Below, piece after piece: positions 8,430-16,041 of a DNA stretch of 42,769 nucleotides (its first letter is position 1; each line of letters opens with the position of its first letter). The stretch lies in contig NZ_BLXY01000005.1 of NCBI RefSeq assembly GCF_014193585.1, forward strand, positions 215,001 through 257,769. Direction: 5' to 3'. A program made the position numbers and the translations under genes. The notes under the pieces were generated by a model. It ran no database searches, was not told the origin of the DNA, and was given only the letters and a program-made list of their open reading frames with translations. The stretch comes from Geomonas paludis. GTDB lineage: Bacteria > Desulfobacterota > Desulfuromonadia > Geobacterales > Geobacteraceae.

Positions 8430-8900
8430 TTACTTCTCTACGTCGAGAAGCTCCACTTCGAAGATCAGGGTGGCGTTGGGGGGAATCACCCCGCCGGCGC
8501 CGTTGGCCCCGTAGCCGAGCTGCGGCGGGACCACCAGCTTCCTCTTGCCCCCCACTTTCATGGACATGACCCCCTCGTCCCACCCCGGGATCACTTCGCC
8601 GGCGCCGATCCTGAAGATGAAGGGCTGGCCGCGATCGAGCGAGCTGTCGAACTTGGTGCCGTTTTCCAGGGTGCCGGTGTAGTGGACCTTCACCCCTTTG
8701 CCCGAGGTCGGGGACGGCCCGGTCCCGACCACGAGGTCGGTATAGGAAAGGCCGGAGGGGGTGGTCACCGCCCCGGCAGCGGCCTTGGCTGCGGTTTTCT
8801 CGGTTGCCGGCTGCTTGGCAGGATCCTTCTGGGAGCAGGCGGGAATGGCTATCGCCGCCATAAGCAGCAATAGCACGAGGAACTTCTCAACGTTGCGCAT
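8430..8900 (-). CDS. FKBP-type peptidyl-prolyl isomerase lipoprotein
   Basis: A 156-aa periplasmic proline isomerase anchored as a lipoprotein. Seen: a signal peptide with a lipobox-like AIPAC near residue 22, an alanine/lysine-rich linker, then one FKBP domain ([63 protein letters not shown]). These enzymes help fold exported proteins. ATG at 8900 with GGAGG 7 nt upstream is preferred over the TTG one codon earlier. It lies 31 nt downstream of the DUF1015 gene on the same strand and may be co-transcribed with it. Confidence 0.92.
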   Translation of the reverse strand: MRNVEKFLVLLLLMAAIAIPACSQKDPAKQPATEKTAAKAAAGAVTTPSGLSYTDLVVGTGPSPTSGKGVKVHYTGTLENGTKFDSSLDRGQPFIFRIGAGEVIPGWDEGVMSMKVGGKRKLVVPPQLGYGANGAGGVIPPNATLIFEVELLDVEK

Positions 8901-8931
8901 CAACTTTCCTCCGTCAGGTTTGTATGAGTTT

Positions 8932-10173
8932 TTAATCCAACAAGTGGATGAAGAGGCCGCTTCTGAGTTTGGGTTCGAACCAGGTCGACTTGGGCGGCAT
9001 GATCTTGTCCTCGTCGGCCAGCGCCATCAGTTCCTCGATGGAGGTCGGGAACAGCGAGAAGGCGACCATGTACTCGCCGGAATTGACCACCCGCTCCAGT
9101 TCCTCGACACCACGAATGCCGCCGACGAAGTGGATGCGCTGGTCGGTGCGCGGGTTGCGCACGCCCAGGACCGGGCTGAGCAGGTTGTCCTGCAGGATGG
9201 AGACATCCATGGAGGCGACCGGGTCGTTCTCAGGAAAGGAGTCCTCGCGCGGGGTGAGCACGTACCACTTGCCCCCGAGGTACATGCCGAACTGATGGCG
9301 CTCCTCCGGGTTGACCGCCCCGGCAACCGGGGTCACCTCGAAGCGCTCGCCCACGCGCGCCATGAACTCGGCGACGCTACGCCCGTTCAAGTCCTTGACC
9401 ACCCTGTTGTAGGGCATGATGGTCATCTCGTTGTCCGGGAAGATCACGGTAAGGAAGTAGTTGTATTCTTCGCTGCCGGTGTGCTTGGGGTTGGCGTCCT
9501 TTCTCAGGTCGCGCACCCGGCTGGCTGCGGCGCTGCGGTGATGGCCGTCGGCGACGTACAGGGTCGGGATGGCGGCGAAGCTCTTGGTGAGGGAGTCGAT
9601 CAACTTCGGATCGGCGATATCCCACAAGGCGTGGGAGACCCCGTCATCGGTGGTGAAATCGTACAGCGGCGCCGCCTTGGTGACCTGATCGATGGTGGCG
9701 GTGAGGGCCGGGTCGTTGCGGTAGGTGTAAAAGACCGGCTCGTCGTTGGCGTTGAGCGCGTCGATGTGCTTGACGCGGTCCTCTTCCTTGTCCGCCCTGG
9801 TCAGCTCGTGCTTCTTGATGGTCCCGCTCTGGTAGTCGTCCACGCCGGCGCAGACCACGAGGCCGGTCTGGGTGATGTTGCCCATCTTCTGGCGGTAGAC
9901 GTAGTAGCGCTCGGTCTCGTCCTGCAGCAGCACGCCCTCCGCCAGGAATTTCGCCAGGTTGTCGCGTCCCTTGACGTACACCGGATCGGAATGCACGTCG
10001 ATGTCCCGGGGGAGATCGATCTCCGGACGGGAGATGTGCAGGAAACTCACCGCGTTGCCGGAAGCCATCTCGATGGCCTCGTCCGTGTTCATCACGTCGT
10101 AGGGAAGAGCGGCGACCTTCTCGGCCAACTCCTTTTTGGGGCGTACCGCCTTGAACGGCTTGATAAATGCCAT
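8932..10173 (-). CDS. DUF1015 family protein
   Basis: A 413-aa soluble protein of the DUF1015 family. Seen: [12 protein letters not shown] at the N-terminus, [10 protein letters not shown], the conserved central [16 protein letters not shown] and the C-terminal [16 protein letters not shown] block ([12 protein letters not shown]). The family resembles the ParB/free-serine-kinase fold; some members have been reported as ATP-dependent L-serine kinases, but I am not certain this applies here and give no symbol. No signal peptide or membrane segment. It heads a probable two-gene unit with the FKBP lipoprotein gene 31 nt downstream. The upstream intergenic stretch carries two repeat elements. Confidence 0.85.
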   Translation of the reverse strand: MAFIKPFKAVRPKKELAEKVAALPYDVMNTDEAIEMASGNAVSFLHISRPEIDLPRDIDVHSDPVYVKGRDNLAKFLAEGVLLQDETERYYVYRQKMGNITQTGLVVCAGVDDYQSGTIKKHELTRADKEEDRVKHIDALNANDEPVFYTYRNDPALTATIDQVTKAAPLYDFTTDDGVSHALWDIADPKLIDSLTKSFAAIPTLYVADGHHRSAAASRVRDLRKDANPKHTGSEEYNYFLTVIFPDNEMTIMPYNRVVKDLNGRSVAEFMARVGERFEVTPVAGAVNPEERHQFGMYLGGKWYVLTPREDSFPENDPVASMDVSILQDNLLSPVLGVRNPRTDQRIHFVGGIRGVEELERVVNSGEYMVAFSLFPTSIEELMALADEDKIMPPKSTWFEPKLRSGLFIHLLD

Positions 10174-10200
10174 AACTGCTCCTGTCTCTTTGTAATTCGA

Positions 10201-10231
10201 GTTCTACGTTCTATGTTCTACGTTCTACGTT
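10201..10231. repeat. Tandem heptamer repeat GTTCTAC
   Basis: Four consecutive copies of GTTCTAC (one as GTTCTAT) plus a partial fifth, directly upstream of the DUF1015 gene. No coding function. Confidence 0.85.
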
Positions 10232-10247
10232 AAAGGCACAGCCACGA

Positions 10248-10276
10248 GGGGACTGGCTCCGCAGGTGCCTGTCCCC
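10248..10276. repeat. 29-bp REP-like palindrome with symmetric T-T mismatches
   Basis: Left half GGGGAC-T-GGC-T-CC, centre GCA, right half the exact complement with T opposite each T. A run of five T follows on the plus side, but no plus-strand gene precedes it, so it is more likely a dispersed palindromic element than a functional terminator. Confidence 0.75.
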
Positions 10277-10346
10277 TTTTTGCTCTGTCACCGTTCGCTC
10301 TTCCTTTGCCCGGCCTGGACCTTATCGGCGATTGGGGCGCAAGTAA

Positions 10347-11162
10347 TTAAAAATAACGCTTCGCTCCCACGAACCTTTTCTGGAAATAGGCATCGTCCAT
10401 CGAACTCACCTTGATGTCGTCGCCGCGGCGCGGCGCGTGGACGAAACGGCCGTTGCCGACGAAGATGCCGACGTGGTTGATCTCCTCGCCGGAAGCCCCG
10501 AAGAACACGAGGTCGCCGTCCTTCAACTCCTCACGCCCAACCGCATCCCCCACCCGGTACTGCTCCCGGGAGGTGCGCGGGATGTTGATCCCGCACAGGT
10601 TGTAGACCGCGCGCACGAAACCGCTGCAGTCCATGCCGTCGACGACGGTGTCCCCGCCCCAGCGGTAGGGGATGCCGACGAAGCGCTCGGCGGTGCGTGC
10701 GGCGATGTTACCCATGTCGCCGCGATCGCGCTTGGCCGGCTCTTCTTTCTTCTTGCCGGTAGGCGCGGGTTTGGTCGGCTTGGTGATCGAGGGGGCCGGC
10801 GCCTTCTCGATCACGGTCTCCCGCACCAGCATGGTGCGGTCGGGCTGCGGCGGCGCGATGAAGTAGGAGCCGATGGTCTTCTCCTTCACCAGCTTCTGTG
10901 CCACCTTGCGCGCATCGTCCCGTTTGGCGAAGTCGCCGAAGCGCACCGCGTAGATGCCGTTTTCCCTTTTGAAGTAGAAGGCTTCTATCCCCTGTTCCTG
11001 CAGTTTCCTGGTGAGGCGCTCCGCGTTTTTCACGTCGGAGAAGGCGCCCACCTGGATGGCGAAGCCGACACTGGAAAGCCCGGCGCGCTGCGCCGCGCAG
11101 CCGGTGGCCGCCGGCGCGAGGAGAAGAAGATATATAATCAACAGTCTTACTGCCTTGTGCAT
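10347..11162 (-). CDS. SPOR and NlpC/P60 domain lipoprotein (peptidoglycan hydrolase)
   Basis: A 271-aa lipoprotein with two domains. Seen: a signal peptide ending in a lipobox (AATGC, C22), a SPOR domain (about residues 33-100) that in the family binds denuded glycan strands, a Lys/Pro/Ala-rich linker, and a C-terminal NlpC/P60 endopeptidase with catalytic C179 in DGMDCSGFV and the histidine motif HVGIFVGNGRFVHAP. It should cut peptide stems of peptidoglycan at the outer-membrane or periplasmic face. ATG at 11162 has AAGGA upstream. It is the last gene of the long minus-strand run, 21 nt after prfB. Confidence 0.92.
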   Translation of the reverse strand: MHKAVRLLIIYLLLLAPAATGCAAQRAGLSSVGFAIQVGAFSDVKNAERLTRKLQEQGIEAFYFKRENGIYAVRFGDFAKRDDARKVAQKLVKEKTIGSYFIAPPQPDRTMLVRETVIEKAPAPSITKPTKPAPTGKKKEEPAKRDRGDMGNIAARTAERFVGIPYRWGGDTVVDGMDCSGFVRAVYNLCGINIPRTSREQYRVGDAVGREELKDGDLVFFGASGEEINHVGIFVGNGRFVHAPRRGDDIKVSSMDDAYFQKRFVGAKRYF

Positions 11163-11183
11163 TGTCTATCCTTGTTCAGGTCC

Positions 11184-12300
11184 CTAAATATCCTTGGTCT
11201 CCCGACGCACACCCATGAGATACGGGACCACGAAGTCGTCCAGCGCGCCGTCCAGGACGTTGTCGGGATTGCCGCTTTCCACGCCGGTGCGCAGGTCCTT
11301 GACCATCTTGTAAGGGTGCAGCACGTAGGAGCGGATCTGGCTCCCCCAACCGATCTCCTTCTTCTCGCCGGCGATATCGGCCGCCTTGGCCTCGCGCTCC
11401 CGGAGCTCCATCTCGTAGAGCTTGGAGCGGAGCACCTTCATGGCGGTCGCCTTGTTCATGTGCTGGCTGCGCTCGCTCTGGCAGGCCACCACCGTCCCGG
11501 TGGGGAGGTGGGTGATCCTGATGGCCGAGTCGGTGGTGTTGACGTGCTGCCCGCCGGCGCCCGAGGAGCGGTAGGTGTCGATCCTCAGGTCGCTCTCCGG
11601 GATCTTGATCTCGATGTCGTCCTCCTCAATCACCGGGAAGACGAACACGGAGGCGAACGAGGTATGGCGCCGGGCGCTGCTGTCGAAGGGGGAGATGCGC
11701 ACCAGCCGGTGGATGCCCGCCTCGGCCTTCAGGTAGCCGTAGGCGAACTCGCCGGTGACCGCGAAGGTCACCCCCTTGATCCCGGCACCGTCGCCCTCCT
11801 GGTAGTCGGTGATCTCGGTCTTCCACCCCTTCTTCTCGCAGTAGCGCAGGTACATGCGCAGGAGCATCTCGGCCCAGTCCTGGGACTCGGTGCCGCCGGC
11901 GCCGGAGTTGATGGAAAGGAAGGCGCCGGAGGCGTCGTGGGGGCCGGAGAGCATCCTGCGGAACTCCGCCTGGCTCACCCCGCTCTCCAGCTGCTCGTTC
12001 ATGCCGTGAACCTCGGCGAGCGTCGCCTCGTCCTGCTCCTCGCTCCCCAACTCGATCAGCTCCTGGATGTCGCGGGACTGGCGCTCCAGGTTTTCCCAGG
12101 TGGTGACGTCCTTCTCCATCGCCATCCTGTCTTTCAGCACCTTCTGCGCCTTGTCGGCATCGTTCCAGAAATCGGGGCGGGAGGTGAGCTCCTCGAGCTC
12201 CTGCATCCGCTCCCTCTTGTCATCTACGTCAAAGAGACCCCCGGAGTTTGTTGATTCGCTCGGCAAGGTCCTCTATTTTGGCAATTTCTTCTCTGAACAT
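11184..12300 (-). CDS. prfB: Peptide chain release factor 2, with programmed +1 frameshift
   Basis: RF2 ends translation at UGA and UAA. The real gene starts at ATG 12300 (AGGAG 7 nt upstream), reads 23 codons to CTT, meets an in-frame TGA at 12231-12229, and continues in the +1 frame (GAC GTA GAT...) to the stop at 11184, giving about 371 aa. A conceptual translation starting after the shift would miss the N-terminal 23 residues. Seen in the main body: the GGQ loop SSGAGGQHVNTTDSA, which positions hydrolysis of peptidyl-tRNA, and the RF2 segment RLVRISPFDSSARRHTSFASVFVFP. The shift lets RF2 levels control their own synthesis. Located 58 nt after lnt and 21 nt before the NlpC/P60 gene. Confidence 0.96.
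12228..12243 (-). promoter_or_regulatory. RF2 +1 frameshift site with internal SD-like element
   Basis: Minus strand CGGGGGTCTCTTTGAC: a GGGGG Shine-Dalgarno-like stretch, then CTT TGA C, the canonical slippery codon plus UGA followed by C. The zero frame ends at TGA; the +1 frame gives the RF2 body. Confidence 0.95.
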
Positions 12301-12322
12301 CTGAAAACTCCTTTATGGTCGC

Positions 12323-12339
12323 ATCGCCGGTACGGCGAT
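12323..12339 (-). other. Hairpin in the lnt-prfB gap
   Basis: Perfect 7-bp stem ATCGCCG/CGGCGAT with a 3-nt loop, about 20 nt upstream of the prfB start. No T-run follows, so it is not a terminator; it could affect processing or translation. Confidence 0.4.
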
Positions 12340-12358
12340 CATTGTTATTGGCAAAAAG

Positions 12359-13897
12359 TCAGCTGCGGCGCCCGCGGTAGCAGGCGATACCCATGCCGAT
12401 GCTGCCGGAGAGGCAGATCAGGGCGAAGAGGTCGCCGAAGCGGTTGTAGAAGGTGCGTCCGGCGCCGGGCCTCACCTCGCCGCTCAAGGTCGCCTCCTGG
12501 AACAGCGGGGTCATGCCCCGGATGTGCCCCTTGCTGTCGATCACCGCCGAGATCCCGGTGTTGGCCGCCCGCACCAGGGGGACCCGGTTCTCCACGGCCC
12601 GGAACACAGTCATGGAAAGGTGCTGGTAGGGGGCGGAGCTGCGCCCGAACCAGGCGTCGTTGGTGATGTTCACCAGCACCTGCGCTCCCTTTGCGACGTA
12701 GGCGCTGGCCACTTCCGGGAAGATCCCTTCGAAGCAGACCAGCACGCCCAGTTTCCCGGTGGAGGCCGGCAGCACCACGGCCTCCTTGCCCGGCGAAAAG
12801 TCGCCGATGCCGGTCACCAGCTTGTTCACGAACGGCAGCAGCGGCGCCAACGGCACGTACTCGCCAAAGGGGACCAGGTGCAGCTTGTCGCTTCTCCCGG
12901 CGATGGCGCCCTGCTCGGAGAAGAGGAACGCGCTGTTCAGGTAGCGAACCATTCCCCCCTGCTGTTCGTAGGCGGGGCTCCCCACGACGAGCGGGCTCTT
13001 CAGCTCGACGGCCAGCGCACTGACCCGCGCCGCATAGGCCGGCTCGCGTTGCAGGAAAAACGGCAGGGCGCTCTCCGGCCAGACCACCAGGGTCCCCGGC
13101 TCCCGGCACCCCTCCCGTGTCAGCCGCTCATAGGTCTTCAGCGTCGCGTCCTGGAAGGCCGGGTCCCACTTCTGGTCCTGGGCGATGTTCCCCTGCACCA
13201 GCAGCACCCTGCGCGGTTCGCCCCTGTCGCTGCGGGTCAGGGCGGAGACGCCGTAGACCATGGTGGCCGCCATGAGCAGCACCAGGAACAGCAGGGCACG
13301 TACCGGGTAGGGCTTGCGGTGGCGCGTCGAGACCCAGATCCGGTAGAAGACCACGTTGGTCAGGGCGATCAGGAAGCTGACCCCGTACACCCCGGTCAGG
13401 TCGCTGATCTGGATCAGCGGCAGGGTGCGGTACTGGGAGTAGCCGAGGCTCGCCCAGGGAAAGCCGGTCAGGACGTAGGAGCGGATCGCTTCGCCGGTCA
13501 CCCACAAAAGCGGGAACGAGCAGAGCAGCGGAATCCGGCCCGCCTCGCAGCGGCGCACCAGCCAGAGCACCGCCCCCGGATAGAGCGCCAGGTAGCCGAC
13601 CAGGGTGAGGTAGAGCGTCGCGCTCACCGTCCAGTGCAGCTTCCCGTAGTTCATCATCACCACGTTGAGCCAGTACAGGATCCCGGCGTAGGCGACGCAC
13701 CCGGCCGTGAAGCCGAGGCGGAAGCCAAGCCGGGGGGTGACGCGGTCGGCCGCCAGGAACAACGGCACGAAGGCGATCCAGGCGAGGGCCGATATCCCGG
13801 GGAGCGGGAAGGAGAGTGCCAGCAATACACCGGAAAGCAGCGCCAGCAGGTAGCGCCCCACCGTCGCCTCGCCTGCCATGGCCGTTCTCGCGGTCAC
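12359..13897 (-). CDS. lnt: Apolipoprotein N-acyltransferase
   Basis: A 512-aa inner-membrane enzyme that adds the third acyl chain to lipoproteins. Seen: about six hydrophobic segments in residues 12-220, then the periplasmic nitrilase-like domain with the catalytic triad E275 ([10 protein letters not shown]), K338 ([13 protein letters not shown]) and C388 (GVLVCFEG), and a final membrane helix near the C-terminus. Length is typical. ATG at 13897 overlaps the corC stop by 4 nt (ATGA), so the pair is coupled. The window encodes several lipoproteins that could be its substrates (FKBP, NlpC/P60, the 112-aa coiled-coil protein). Confidence 0.96.
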   Translation of the reverse strand: MTARTAMAGEATVGRYLLALLSGVLLALSFPLPGISALAWIAFVPLFLAADRVTPRLGFRLGFTAGCVAYAGILYWLNVVMMNYGKLHWTVSATLYLTLVGYLALYPGAVLWLVRRCEAGRIPLLCSFPLLWVTGEAIRSYVLTGFPWASLGYSQYRTLPLIQISDLTGVYGVSFLIALTNVVFYRIWVSTRHRKPYPVRALLFLVLLMAATMVYGVSALTRSDRGEPRRVLLVQGNIAQDQKWDPAFQDATLKTYERLTREGCREPGTLVVWPESALPFFLQREPAYAARVSALAVELKSPLVVGSPAYEQQGGMVRYLNSAFLFSEQGAIAGRSDKLHLVPFGEYVPLAPLLPFVNKLVTGIGDFSPGKEAVVLPASTGKLGVLVCFEGIFPEVASAYVAKGAQVLVNITNDAWFGRSSAPYQHLSMTVFRAVENRVPLVRAANTGISAVIDSKGHIRGMTPLFQEATLSGEVRPGAGRTFYNRFGDLFALICLSGSIGMGIACYRGRRS

Positions 13898-14751
13898 GAT
13901 TCCTCAGGCTCCCCGACCGGCTCCTGTTTCTTGGCGATGTGCACCTTGGCGATGCGCCTCTCGTCCGCCTCCAGCACGGTCAGCACCAGCGAGTCGTTTT
14001 CGATCACGTCCCCTGCGGCGGGGATGCGCCCGGTCAGGTGGAACAGGAGCCCCCCCACCGTCTCGAAGTTTTCTTTCGCGATCTCGACGTCGAAGTGCTC
14101 TTCCAGCTCCTCGATAGGGAGCCTGCCGTCGGCGACGATGGAGCCGTCCCCCTGCTCCGAGAGACGCTCGGTTTCCAGGTCGTACTCGTCCTGGATGTCC
14201 CCCACGATCTCCTCGAGCAGGTCCTCGATGGTGACCAGGCCGGCAGTGCCGCCGTACTCGTCGATGACCACCGCCATGTGCACCCGCCGCTTCTTGAAGT
14301 CGTGCAGCAACTCCTCGAGGTTCTTGGTCTCCGGGATGAAGAAGGGGGGACGGATCAGCTTCCTGAGCTCGATGGCGTCGTCGGGCTCGCCCCAGTAACG
14401 CAGCAGGTCCTTGGCGTAGATGAGGCCGATGATGTTGTCGATGGTCCCCTCGTAGACCGGGAGCCGGGAGTGGCCCGAGGCGATGATCGATTGCAGCACC
14501 TCGCGCACCTCGTTGTCGATGGAAACGCAGGCCATCTCCATGCGCGGCAGCATGATCTCGCGCACCATGGAGTCACCCAGGGTCAGGATGGAACGGATCA
14601 TCGCGTTCTCCTCCTGGTTGATGACCCCTTCTTCCTCGCCGGCGTCCATGATCTCCTGGATCTCCGCCCCGGTGACCTTCTTTTTGCCGTACAAGAGCCG
14701 GGTCAGGGCTTCCATGAGTCCCTGGCCCTTGCGTCCGTTACCCTCTTCCAA
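13894..14751 (-). CDS. corC: CBS-domain CorC/HlyC family protein
   Basis: A 285-aa cytoplasmic protein. Seen: a helical N-terminus, two CBS motifs ([18 protein letters not shown] and the region [21 protein letters not shown]...[26 protein letters not shown]), then a CorC_HlyC domain near residues 200-275. Family members are tied to magnesium/cobalt efflux and often sit, as here, just before lnt. No membrane DUF21 domain is present, so it is the short CorC type rather than YhdP/YfjD. It starts at ATG 14751, 33 nt after the DGK/PAP2 gene, and overlaps lnt by 4 nt. Confidence 0.9.
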   Translation of the reverse strand: MEEGNGRKGQGLMEALTRLLYGKKKVTGAEIQEIMDAGEEEGVINQEENAMIRSILTLGDSMVREIMLPRMEMACVSIDNEVREVLQSIIASGHSRLPVYEGTIDNIIGLIYAKDLLRYWGEPDDAIELRKLIRPPFFIPETKNLEELLHDFKKRRVHMAVVIDEYGGTAGLVTIEDLLEEIVGDIQDEYDLETERLSEQGDGSIVADGRLPIEELEEHFDVEIAKENFETVGGLLFHLTGRIPAAGDVIENDSLVLTVLEADERRIAKVHIAKKQEPVGEPEES

Positions 14752-14784
14752 GGATGTGTCTCCTTAATGTTGCAGCATTGTCTG

Positions 14785-15504
14785 TCACAGCCCGCCCTGC
14801 CAGAAGGCGCGGAACAGCAGGTGCACCGCGAAGGTGATGCCCACCCCCACGAACGCCCCCACCACCACCTCCCGGGGGCGGTGGATCCTGAGCAGCAGGC
14901 GCGAGTGGCTCACCATGGCGGCCAGGATGAAGCAGAAAAGCGCGATGAGCGGGTCCTGGGTGTGCAGCGATACCGAGGTGGCGATGGAAAAGGCAACCGC
15001 CGCGTGGCCGCTGGCGCCCCCCCCTTCCAGCGGCTTCCCGGTCCCGGAGCGCGCCTTGAGGATCACCACCACGATCAGCACCAGGACCGCCGACACCACC
15101 ATGCCCAGCTCCGACTCGGTCCCCACCATCTCAAGGCCCAGCCTCTGCCAGGGGAGCACGTACTTGGAGAGCACCAGGTAGCCCATGATGGCGGTGCCGA
15201 AGGCGGCCACCAGCACGGCGCCCGCCGCCACGTCCTTGGCGAGCTTGGCCATGGGGTGGTACTCCGGCGAGATCATGTCCACCACCACCTCGATGGCGGT
15301 GTTGAGCAGCTCGGCGAACAAGACGAAGCTGATGGCCAGCGCCAGCAGCATGAACTCGATCGAAGAGACCCGCAACAAAAGCGCCGCGAACAGCACGGCC
15401 AGCGCCGCCAGGAAGTGGTAACGCATGTGCTTCTGCGTGCGCGTGGTGTGGAGGATCCCCTCGATGGCGCAGTTCACGGAGTCGATGAAGCGGGTCGGCT
15501 TCAT
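14785..15504 (-). CDS. Diacylglycerol/undecaprenol kinase fused to a PAP2 phosphatase
   Basis: A 239-aa membrane protein with two enzyme halves. Residues 1-115 are a DgkA-type lipid kinase with the hallmark ELLNTAIE (65-72). Residues 120-235 are a PAP2-type phosphatase with GGGASGHAA (161-169) and SRLLLRIHRPREV (201-213), which keeps R202 and H208 but has E212 where the family normally has Asp, and KP in place of RP in the first motif. About six to seven membrane helices. It may interconvert undecaprenol or diacylglycerol and their phosphates. The fusion puts opposing activities in one chain. Located between ybeY and corC in the long run. Confidence 0.88.
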   Translation of the reverse strand: MKPTRFIDSVNCAIEGILHTTRTQKHMRYHFLAALAVLFAALLLRVSSIEFMLLALAISFVLFAELLNTAIEVVVDMISPEYHPMAKLAKDVAAGAVLVAAFGTAIMGYLVLSKYVLPWQRLGLEMVGTESELGMVVSAVLVLIVVVILKARSGTGKPLEGGGASGHAAVAFSIATSVSLHTQDPLIALFCFILAAMVSHSRLLLRIHRPREVVVGAFVGVGITFAVHLLFRAFWQGGL

Positions 15505-15511
15505 AGCGAGC

Positions 15512-15588
15512 CTCCGGCCTTCGCCAAGGCTTCGGCCGGCAAGCCCCTGCCCCGGCTAGGCAAGCCCCTGCCCCGGCTAGACAAGCCC
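15512..15588. repeat. GC-rich palindromic block plus 21-bp direct tandem repeat at the ybeY end
   Basis: Two exact 21-bp copies at 15538-15558 and 15559-15579 (starting GGCAAGCCCCTG), with a partial third copy GACAAGCCC at 15580-15588 inside ybeY. The second copy contains the ybeY stop codon. Upstream on the plus strand lies CCGGCC...GGCCGG around a CTTCGCCAAGGCTTCGG core. Confidence 0.75.
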
Positions 15589-16041
15589 TTCCTCGACCAG
15601 CAGGGAGAAGATCTCCCGCTCCTTGGCCTCCATGCGGGCGGCCTCGGCCTCGCCGCTTCTTTCATGGTCGTAGCCGGTGATGTGCAGGATGCCGTGCAGA
15701 AGCAGGAAGTAGAGGCGCTCCAGGAAGGTCTGCCCGGCCTCCTCCGCCTCGCGCGCCGCGGTGTCGACGGAGATGACCACGTCGCCCAGGACGTCGGGAT
15801 TGATGGCGCCGAACTCGCCTTCCTGCATGGCGAAGGAGATCACGTTGGTGGCCTTGTCCCGCCCCAGGTACTCCCGGTTCAGGACGCGGATGGCCCGGTC
15901 CCCCACGATGCTGACGGAGAGCTCCGCCTCAGGACATCCCAAGGCGTCTAAGATCCTCTGCGCCACCTTTCGCAGCTGCGTCTTCGCGACCGGCATCCGC
16001 CTTTGGCGGTTCGCTATCGATATCCTCTGGCTTCTTGGCAA
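15577..16041 (-). CDS. ybeY: Endoribonuclease YbeY (16S rRNA maturation)
   Basis: A 154-aa zinc-dependent ribonuclease involved in 16S rRNA 3'-end processing and 70S quality control. Seen: the three-histidine site HGILHITGYDH (H116, H120, H126) and NREYLGRDKATNVISFA. I choose TTG at 16041 as start: AAGGAG lies 7 nt upstream and the resulting N-terminus contains ISIANRQR, which matches the conserved family start; the next ATG (15996) would remove it. This start gives a 113-nt overlap with the 3' end of pgpH. The 3' end coincides with a tandem repeat. Confidence 0.93.
   Translation of the reverse strand: MPRSQRISIANRQRRMPVAKTQLRKVAQRILDALGCPEAELSVSIVGDRAIRVLNREYLGRDKATNVISFAMQEGEFGAINPDVLGDVVISVDTAAREAEEAGQTFLERLYFLLLHGILHITGYDHERSGEAEAARMEAKEREIFSLLVEEGLV

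Noticed and set aside
10248..10281. Functional terminator at the palindrome with T-run
   Set aside because: The T-run is on the plus strand, where no gene precedes it; treated as a repeat element.
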